DNA from: Gossypium raimondii
Taxonomy: Eukaryota > Streptophyta > Magnoliopsida > Malvales > Malvaceae
NCBI RefSeq assembly: GCF_025698545.1
Contig: NC_068569.1
Coordinates: 25,606,001-25,670,000, forward strand
Direction: 5' to 3'
Length of the DNA: 64,000 nt
Part shown: positions 56,966 to 64,000 of the stretch, one piece after another
Position numbering within the stretch: the stretch's first letter is position 1
How the letters are laid out: each line of letters starts with the position of its first letter
The notes under the pieces: generated by a model
Seen by the model: the letters and a program-made list of their open reading frames with translations, nothing else
What the model was told of the DNA's origin: nothing
The model's database searches: none
Program-made: the position numbers and the translations under genes

Positions 56966-58541
56966 TGATGGGTGTCGATTCCACCAATATAAACCTACGC
57001 TAATTTGCAATTTAAGCAGTATAGGGTGTAGGGTCAATCCCTCAGAGACTGGGTTTACTGAAATTGTTTCTCTTTCTCGACCAGATTTGTGTCTGGGCAG
57101 TTGTCGTGCCCAAGAAATTTGGGGGAAGGATAAAATTGAAAACCTGGAACCTGAAATGAACAGGGGAAAAATGCGTGAAAAGTAAAAACTGGAAATAAAA
57201 TAATAAAAACAGTTAAATAAATCTGAAGAAAATTTAATTAAACTAAGCTCAGCTTTGGGCATGGGTTCTTTCTCGTCTTTGAACCGATCCTCGAAATTAA
57301 ATGAACCCCTCTTTTCCAATAAGCTAGTTATAGCTACCAAGGACGCCTCAGACACCAACTCTTCCTTGTGTAAATTAGTTATGGAATGTCCTATAACTAA
57401 CCCTTACCGATCGAACAACCAACGAAACGTTCGTGGTTTAAAACTCCGGTAGCTTTGCGTTCTAGAAGAGCCTAGCTCGAACCAATGTCCTCAATCGCGT
57501 GGGACATTTAAATCCGGTTACTACTTCCCTTGACGGAACCAAACAGCAATCCCCATTTGGCACGCCAATTTGTTCACGGAAAATCGATTAGACAATTGAT
57601 CCTTTCGGAATTCTAACTGTACGTCTAACCACACTAACTCAAACGACATCTTTTTTGACTTAGTGTTGATTCAACTTTGTGAGTTGATTAAGTTATACTC
57701 TTAATCCGGAGAAGTAATAAATACTGAAAATTAGGAATTGAATTGTTCGGGTTTGTAACTCACGGATCTTGACGAAGCTAACACCGACCTGAAGTTGAAA
57801 TGGGTTTAGTTAACTAAGGTTTGGGGTATATTGGAGTTGGGCATATTTGGAGAGAGTTGGAAAAATGAAAAAGAAATGTAAGTGGATGGATGTGGGTGAC
57901 GCAAGGTTTGGGTGTAGTATTTCCAAAGATGGAAACTAATAAATGGAAAAATATAAGGAATCAATGTTAGCAAATAAATTTGCAAAAAGGAAAGAAAAGA
58001 TTGAATTCAAGAGATGAAAGCTTGATTGAAAACTTAATGATTAAAAACTTGATGGAAAACTTTATGAAAAGACTTGATGAAAAGCTTAAAAAGAACTTGA
58101 TGCAAACTTAAAAAAACTTGATAAAAGAACTTGATGAAAAACACTTGAAGAAAGAAAACACTTAATGAATGACTTAACTGAATGCTTGATTCATGAATTG
58201 ATGAATAAATGAACAATGTAGCCCCATATTTATACTAGTAGCCTTGCTAAATTAAGAGTCACTAATCATAGAAAATCAAGTAAATAAAATATTAAAAATC
58301 CCTACATAATCTCCCACTAAGTCAACAAAAATTTCAGCTAATTATATCTTGGAAAAATTCTGCTTTGGCCCTCCTTCTTTGCTTCTTTCTTCAATCTAGC
58401 CCAATTATTTCCTTTTTCTTCTATTTAGCCTCAAATTGCATCCCTGTATAAAATTTAACATAAACATGGAAAAATCAGTGGTGCACTCTCATAAATTAAC
58501 CAATTTAATTACATAAAATATGTAATTTTAGCATTTAATCA
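56966..58541 (-). repeat. Athila 5' LTR
   Basis: TGATGGGTGTCGATTCCACC at the left and GCATTTAATCA at the right give complete TG...CA termini. It aligns with 46623-48180 over its full length. Relative to that copy it has an insertion of about 20 bp around 57,200 (AATAAAAACAGTTAAAT). Confidence 0.93.
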
Positions 58542-58546
58542 AGAAT
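58542..58546. repeat. Athila target-site duplication, right copy
   Basis: AGAAT, identical to 46618-46622. Confidence 0.85.
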
Positions 58547-58920
58547 TCAGATCAATCTTTAATTAGTTTAATCAAGTTATTATTATACTTAATCAATCAT
58601 TAATTAAACAAAAGTGGAATCAACATCATCACCCACTAATTCATAATGAAAAATGGCCAAATAACCATTTTGGTCCTTCAGATAATTGTTATCTAGGTCC
58701 TCAAGCGTTTTCTAATTTAAAACTCAATAGTGATTAAACTTTTACAATTTAGTCTCTGAGCTTTAATTAACTATTTTCTCAGTTAAATTTCTTAAACAAG
58801 TTTCAATATATTTTCACAATAACTTCCTTAATCTCTGTATTTCATCCTTATGGACTCAGTTTACGGAAACGAGGTTCCGAAACTGTATTTTTCGACACCA
58901 TTGAAAATCTGGTCGTTACA
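58547..58920 (-). mobile_element. Split solo LTR, right part
   Basis: This continues the LTR cut at 46,622. It ends ATCTGGTCGTTACA, close to the reverse complement of the first bases of the LTR at 37,102 (CTATCGGGTCGTTACA). Phrases such as TTACAATTTAGTCTCTGAGC fit the same family in reverse. With the left part it makes an LTR of about 2.7 kb. No matching 5-bp duplication was found around the reunited LTR. Confidence 0.7.
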
Positions 58921-59818
58921 CGCACTAACAATATTAGGTACACATTTCACCATCAGTTGAACTGCAATGTCTGGTGGATGATTCTTCTATATTATAGTGG
59001 ATAGATAAAGATGGTTTGAGATTTCTACCGACCTGCTATTGCTAGTTTCCACATGACTCATGGTCTGCATAGAGCTTGTACATTTGTTTGTCTATACTTT
59101 TACTAAATAAATTTGAAAAGGATTATATCTCTGCCTACTTGCTTATGTCAGTCAGTTTTCTTCTATGGTTTTGGATGCACCATGATTTTCATGAGGATTG
59201 GGATGCTGCTGAATCTTCATACTGATATATTGCGCTAACAAGTTAGCAATATGCAAGTTATGGACAAATGAAGCTCTATGTTTAAGTATAATAAATTTGC
59301 CGTTCTGAGTACTTGTGAGAATGGTCTATGCGAAATTGATGTCCCAACAAAATGTGTTACAAAATAAGTTTTCTTTGTAGTTAAAAACATAGGCTTCTTG
59401 CAACAGGTAGCTTGACCATTTTGAAGTTTCTTTGTAGTTTGTATTGAGATGGGCTGCCAAAAGCAACCACCAAACTGGGATCTGTGATCAAAATCATACA
59501 TATAAACTAACATAAGGCAACTTTAGAATTAAGTAAAGAAATCTTTTAAATATATATTTTGATTCGTTTCATGGCATGGCTATGATGAATTAGACAAAAG
59601 CCAAACAGATGAAAATATCCTTGATCATCATCAATCAAGTAAAGATATATGTATAGGCCTAGCGGGTGCCAATAAATCACCTCAGCAATTGACAGCCATA
59701 TGGGGCCGGCTGAGCCTCTCCTTTACCCTAACTCTCCTTCTTATACCTTCCCCTATCTCAAACAATGGCTATTACATATACAAGCTTCCATTTAAAGACC
59801 CTTTACTGTCCTGAAACT
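58921..59818. other. Expansin downstream region, no further gene seen
   Basis: It contains the 3' side of the expansin gene. No other frame with family similarity was found. Confidence 0.5.
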
Positions 59819-60831
59819 CTAGAACTGACCGCCCTCAAATGTTTGTCCAAACTGCCAATTTCCCGGTGCCACGTTGTAGCTGGTCACTGTCCTTCCATCG
59901 CTTGTGGTGACTTGGAATGAAAGACTTTGACCGTTGAGGTAAGAGTTGCTCTGCCAGTTTTGGCCCCAGTTCCTCGACATTGATTGCCACCCTGTTTTGG
60001 AACCTTTGATTGATACTGAATGAACATCTCCAGCACCACCAACATTTGTAATGAGGACCAAGTTGAAGTAAGAGTGACCATTGATTGTAAACCTGATTCC
60101 TCCTTTCTTCATACAGGGGACTCTGTTTAGACCAACATGAATTTGTTATTCAGGCGAGAGCTCAAATCATTGTTTTAGTACATAATTAGTGAAGGTTTTG
60201 TAAGTTTTACCTTCTGAATGAAATGGGGACGATTCCAGCCCGGTACTGAGCAATTTGCAAGAAGGCTGGCTCAGCCAAGTCAAAGTGCTGTAGAGGAGGA
60301 TTGCACCAGCCACCATTGTCATTGGACAAGGCCAAGTTAGGGGGGCAGAAGTTGGTTGCAGTGACGGTAATGGATCCAGGCAGGCACCATTTGGGGTCGC
60401 TGTCACACCTCATTTCATAACAAGAACCACAGCTGAGGCCATTGTTGAACAAAGCAGTGCTAAGTGCTGCAGTGTTGGTCCCATAACCTTGGCTATATAA
60501 GTTACCATATCCACAAGCGCCTCCTGAAATAGCAGCAAATAGAAAACTCTCAGATTAAGTAAACTTTTAATAAGTTATAGACCATTTAAAGTGACTAAGT
60601 CCAATAACGGAAAATACACAAAAGAACTTGAAACAGCAAGTTGCTTTAACTTCACGTTACCCCACACTACTTTTTTTAAGTTAACTTACCCATTGTGCCA
60701 GATGCATCACCGCCCCCATAGAATGTAGCATGGCCACCTTGCCATCCTCCCCCATAATCACCAAAGGCGCCTCGCAAGCAAAAACCAAAGACGAAAAGCA
60801 GAAAAGTTGCAGAAACTGCTGATGTTGCCAT
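59819..60831 (-). CDS. EXPA: Alpha-expansin
   Basis: A secreted protein that loosens plant cell walls during growth without hydrolysing the polymers. Exons in transcript order are 60831-60690, 60523-60211 and 60122-59819, 759 nt (252 aa), typical in size and three-exon structure, with GT-AG introns in phase. A hydrophobic signal peptide of about 24 residues ([15 protein letters not shown]) leads into [20 protein letters not shown]. Domain 1 has the conserved cysteines ([26 protein letters not shown]), the alpha-specific GGWCNPP insertion and the catalytic-type HFDLAEPAF motif. [15 protein letters not shown] links to domain 2, the carbohydrate-binding part, with [20 protein letters not shown] and GQNWQSN. 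It ends in FEGGQF. The protein looks functional. Confidence 0.97.
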
Positions 60832-60923
60832 TTTTGACAAATAGAAAGAGGCTAATCAAAAGGCTGGTGTGTGCTATGTTCGTGGTTGATGTTTGTGACA
60901 TAAAAGGGCTGGAAAGAAAGGGG

Positions 60924-60931
60924 TTATATAG
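60924..60931 (-). promoter_or_regulatory. TATA box of the expansin gene
   Basis: CTATATAA on the minus strand, within CCTATATAACCCC, lies about 95 bp before the start codon, at a suitable distance for a leader of about 65 nt. Confidence 0.65.
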
Positions 60932-62804
60932 GAAACAAAAGGGCGGTTCGATGTGGACTTGAATAGAAAGAAGAGACAAGAAAGCAATTGTGATGTTAAA
61001 GAGAGAAAAGCAAGACCAAGAAACCGATCTTCGTATATTCGGGAGTCATTTACAACGATCAAACCCTGCACATGCAGATGTTCCAGTTAAGACTTAGGCC
61101 CCCACCTGCACATGCATTTTGATGTATCAACCCTTCCCTGACCACCCACTTGGTTTTATCTTAATCTCTTAACTGCTCTCCTTTAATACTACACCTTCCT
61201 TACGTGTAGTTCCATGAAATTTTCTCCTTAAATTCCCTGAAATCCCGCCAATCCCTCGGCTAGATCCGATTGTCTTTTTTTTTTTTGGGGGAGGGTCTTT
61301 TTGAGCTTTTATTTGGTACCAAGTAGTCATTTTAAACCATTTCGCTGTCAAACACATTGTAAAAATGCTGGTTGTGGTGAATTAAGGACGCCAACAATGT
61401 CTTTCAACCATTCAAATCAGTAACATAAGGACGACATGTGAATGTATTTTTCCTTTTGATGTTCTTGTAAGCATATACATATACATATGTGTACGTGTGT
61501 ATAATCAAATCAGTAACTTTTTCTGTCAAAGCAATTGGCTGTTTAACGGGGAAAGCTGAGCATCTTGTATTTAAAAAACATCATGTTTCTTTTTTTTTTT
61601 TTTTTTGTTACAGCAATGAACAGCTTGTTAGGTCAACTTTTGCTTAAGCTTAATCGGAAATACGTTGCTGAAAGCAACAATATATTTTAGTGTAAACGAC
61701 ACATGCGCATCGATCTATACATGGATAGCGACTATATTATTCATTAACCACTACATTATATCAATATGACTTCCAAAATCCTATTAATCAATCGTTAATG
61801 GATGATTGAAATCATCAGCGGACGTGGGGGGGAGGTGATGATTTTTTAAACATCAAGATTTTGTAGTTTTTCACAATGATTACTTGGTTCTTCGATGAAT
61901 TATAATAAGAATAATAGGGTTATTTAGAGAAAGATTTGGTTTGATTAGAGATAGGGTGGAGCCTACCATGTTAGGAAGCACATGCAAGGTCCGGACTTCA
62001 CGGTCCCTTCGCCCTTATATTCATGCAGGCATCCTTTTCATTTCAATTTCAGTGGTAATCCCATACTTATATGATAAGATAAATGAAAACATCCAAAATA
62101 TAATGATATAAAGTAATATTATATATGAGATATCAACCACATTTGTTTGCTAATTTATTTTCTTTTTTTGAAAACAACCAAAACAAAGGGAAGATTAAAG
62201 AATCAATCTACCTATTAGAATTGTGATCTATTGTATAATCTTTTGTGGTGGACATCAACCCACTAATTTCAAATTTGATTTCTATACAATCTTTATCCCA
62301 ACCCCATTTCTACTTATTTCTTGATAAAACTTCCACCATTTTACAAAATTCTAATTTATATGAAAAAGTCAATTTTGTGGCTTTCAATTCCAAAAGAAAA
62401 TAATAATCATATTATTCGTGAATTTGACATTTACTTTTAGGAATGTAATATTTTACTTCTTAAATTTCAAAATTCAAGTCTAACTATTAAAACTGTTAAA
62501 ATTATTTTATTAAATTCAAGTTCATTAGAAAGCGATTTTTTAGTTACATAGCTACTAAATGAGTATTTTTATTATTATTTCAAAATATCACACCAATAAA
62601 TTTAACAATGTTAACAATTGCATCTAGAATTTGAAATCTAAAAAGTAGAGAGGTTAAATTCAAAATTTGTAAAGAGTATAGGAATCTATGGTATATTTTA
62701 ACCTAATAATAAAAATATAAACATCCCACTATCCGAGGATGGAGAAAGCTTATTGAGGTTTACAAGTTGTACAAATAACTTATGTTTGGAACGGAGTCTC
62801 AAGA
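60932..62804. other. Expansin upstream region and spacer, no further gene seen
   Basis: It holds long T-runs near 61,274 and 61,590, an ATACATATACATATGTGTACG-like simple sequence near 61,470, and AT-rich DNA. No frame shows family similarity. Confidence 0.45.
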
Positions 62805-62876
62805 GCCCCTATAGCTCAGTGGTAGAGCGTCAGTCTTGTAAACTGAAGGTCTGTAGTTCGATCCTGCATGGGGGCA
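62805..62876 (+). tRNA. trnT-UGU: tRNA-Thr (anticodon UGU)
   Basis: A complete 72-nt cloverleaf. The acceptor GCCCCTA pairs with TGGGGGC (one G-U) and has discriminator A. The D-arm is GCTC..GAGC, with TAGCTCAGTGG as A-box. The anticodon stem TCAGT/ACTGA encloses loop CTTGTAA with TGT at 62837-62839. The T-arm TGTAG/CTGCA encloses TTCGATC (B-box). No intron and no encoded CCA, so nuclear type. TTTT follows directly (Pol III stop) and CAA at 62800-62802 is the plant tRNA initiation motif. It decodes ACA. The plastid trnT-UGU that I recall is different in sequence. Confidence 0.93.
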
Positions 62877-62880
62877 TTTT
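62877..62880 (+). terminator. Pol III terminator of tRNA-Thr
   Basis: TTTT follows the tRNA 3' end at once. Longer T-runs a few bases downstream (CGTTTTTGTTGTTTTTTT) would act as backup. Confidence 0.7.
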
Positions 62881-63566
62881 CGTTTTTGTTGTTTTTTTGT
62901 ATGGCTATCAGAGACGAATGGAAGAGGAATAACAAAAAGCTAGATTTGGATTTTTAATTAGAACAATGACGAAGATTTCTTCAATTAATCTTTATACAAA
63001 TTGGTCCCTTTGCTTGGTTCAGATTTTCCCTCTCTTATTTCTCTTTATATCAGTAAAGATTAAGATATGTGACCATAAAACTCTGCAGCCATATAGGAAA
63101 GCTTGAAATAAGATCCACAAAAAAGAAAGGTCATGTGGATTTATATCCAAATGTAGCTATCTTTGGTGCCAATGAGAGTGCCCTTCTCAAGGGATTGTCT
63201 CTCTTAGTCCCACTTCAAACAGACATCTTCATGGTCATGGGACCAGTAACTCAATAGTCATTTTCCGACATCATCAACCACAAAAACAGACCCACTTGGG
63301 GGGCTGCCAAATTCCAACATAGATCAGTTCTAACTAAAATTTGTTCACCCCTCAGCCATGTGCATTTAATTGGAAGCTCACTTTGTAGGGCAGCTTCACC
63401 CCTTATAAGGTGGCAAGGTAGTTATGTTTTGATGACCAAAGCCTTGATTTTGTGTGCTACTGCAAAAATATGTTCCAGATATTGATTACGTAAAACCCAC
63501 CCTCTGAACGTAAAACCAAGGTAACATGTATTGACGTTCGACAACACTTCGATTCTTAATTCTATT
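62881..63566. other. Intergenic DNA, no gene seen
   Basis: The frame 63069-63257 (+) has no recognised similarity. No repeat edges were identified. Confidence 0.45.
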
Positions 63567-64000
63567 TGTTAACTTTTTAATAGGTTGAATAAACTACTTT
63601 TATTATAGGATTAGTTGTGTCTGTTTTCGATAAGTGTTTACAAACTGTCTGATAAATGTGAGGCACACCTCACAAAATCATATCAACTTTCTATTGCCTA
63701 ATATTCTTAAGTTTACATGGTATTAGAACTATCAACGCTCATACGAGCTTGATATATTTATTCACCCCCATTACTTCTCCCATAGTCATCGTTCTAAATG
63801 GCTTCTACCAATAATTTCGTTGTCAATATCGACACCACTAGTAGCCACACTATAATTATACAGTTTAACTCCGGTTTTCAACTACCCGTAAAATTAATTG
63901 ATAATATCAAATTCTCAACGTAAAAATTATAATATTTAGTGTTCGTGCATGATTATGATCTTTGACCATCTCAATGGTTCTAAAGTAGCCCCTTGGTTGG
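63567..64000 (+). mobile_element. Start of a decayed Ty1/copia element, cut by the window end
   Basis: A short LTR of about 150 bp (TGTTAACTTTTTAATAGG ... AAGTTTACA, 63567-63717) is followed at once by TGGTATTAGAAC (63718-63729), the tRNA-Met primer site with two transitions. ATG at 63,798 opens a gag-like stretch (MASTNNFVVNIDTT, then LPVKL). Stops break it, and a second phase gives MIFDHLNGSKVAPWL, as in copia gag (HDLFDHLDGS type). The remainder lies beyond the window. Confidence 0.7.

Larger units (their letters stand above)
46623..58541 (-). mobile_element. Athila-type Ty3/gypsy retrotransposon with both LTRs, degenerate
   Basis: The element is 11,919 bp in minus orientation, so the 5' LTR is at the right. 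Order along the element: 5' LTR 58541-56966, tRNA-Asp-type primer site, gag, zinc knuckle, protease, reverse transcriptase, RNase H, integrase, a further Athila-type ORF region, polypurine tract, 3' LTR 48180-46623. AGAAT duplications flank it. The LTRs are similar over their whole length, with scattered substitutions (about one per ten bases in the first 100 bp, fewer further in) and a few indels. Stops and frameshifts interrupt gag and pol, so the copy is dead. Confidence 0.95.

Noticed and set aside
56822-57358. 178-codon minus-strand frame in the Athila 5' LTR
   Set aside because: It crosses the LTR/primer-site boundary and recurs only partly in the other LTR (46713-46997). It fits chance openness of LTR sequence, not a gene.

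Overview
The window is plant nuclear DNA. It is AT-rich, has short genes with AT-rich GT-AG introns, and is dominated by LTR retrotransposons, a plant-type L1 LINE and many small inverted-repeat DNA elements. Five protein genes and one tRNA gene can be supported. Protein similarity judged from memory points to a eudicot. The LTR types and their CACACGG/CCGTGTG blocks resemble those I associate with cotton (Gossypium, Malvaceae); that genus call is inference.

Layout. 1-6,091: no gene, but a decayed copia primer-binding-site region, a decayed chloroplast 16S rRNA insertion (about 2,234-2,477) and a PIF/Harbinger DNA transposon remnant (about 3,855-5,096). 6,092-8,494 (+): six-exon TRM1-type tRNA guanine-26 dimethyltransferase. 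9,220-11,017 (-): five-exon cytosolic ribosomal protein eS26, convergent with TRM1. 11,180-11,806: inverted-repeat element. 12,423-18,126 (-): almost complete, mutated L1 LINE with a perfect 16-bp target duplication. 18,987 to about 21,660: old LTR. 22,390-25,133 (-): six-exon mitochondrial Mn superoxide dismutase with a PIF/Harbinger relative in intron 1. 25,400-30,930: a cluster of inverted-repeat/MITE elements, two with convincing target duplications. 32,880-34,265 (+): MATE transporter. 37,102-40,010: solo LTR with 5-bp target duplication. 41,421-43,697: a second large LTR. 44,261-58,920: a third large LTR split by an 11.9-kb Athila-type Ty3/gypsy element with both LTRs, a tRNA-Asp-type primer site and a perfect AGAAT target duplication. 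59,819-60,831 (-): three-exon alpha-expansin. 62,805-62,876 (+): tRNA-Thr(UGU). 63,567-64,000: start of a decayed copia element that runs off the window.

The genes are ordinary and unrelated in function (tRNA modification, ribosome, mitochondrial antioxidant defence, transport, wall loosening). I see no operon-like or clustered pathway. The interest lies in the layered history of insertions, which can be ordered from nesting, target duplications and decay. I found no convincing new biological system. The best leads are the nested Athila/solo-LTR structure, the inverted flanks of the plastid DNA insertion, the shared motif blocks of the solo LTRs, and the tandem re-use of the MATE gene's 3' end.
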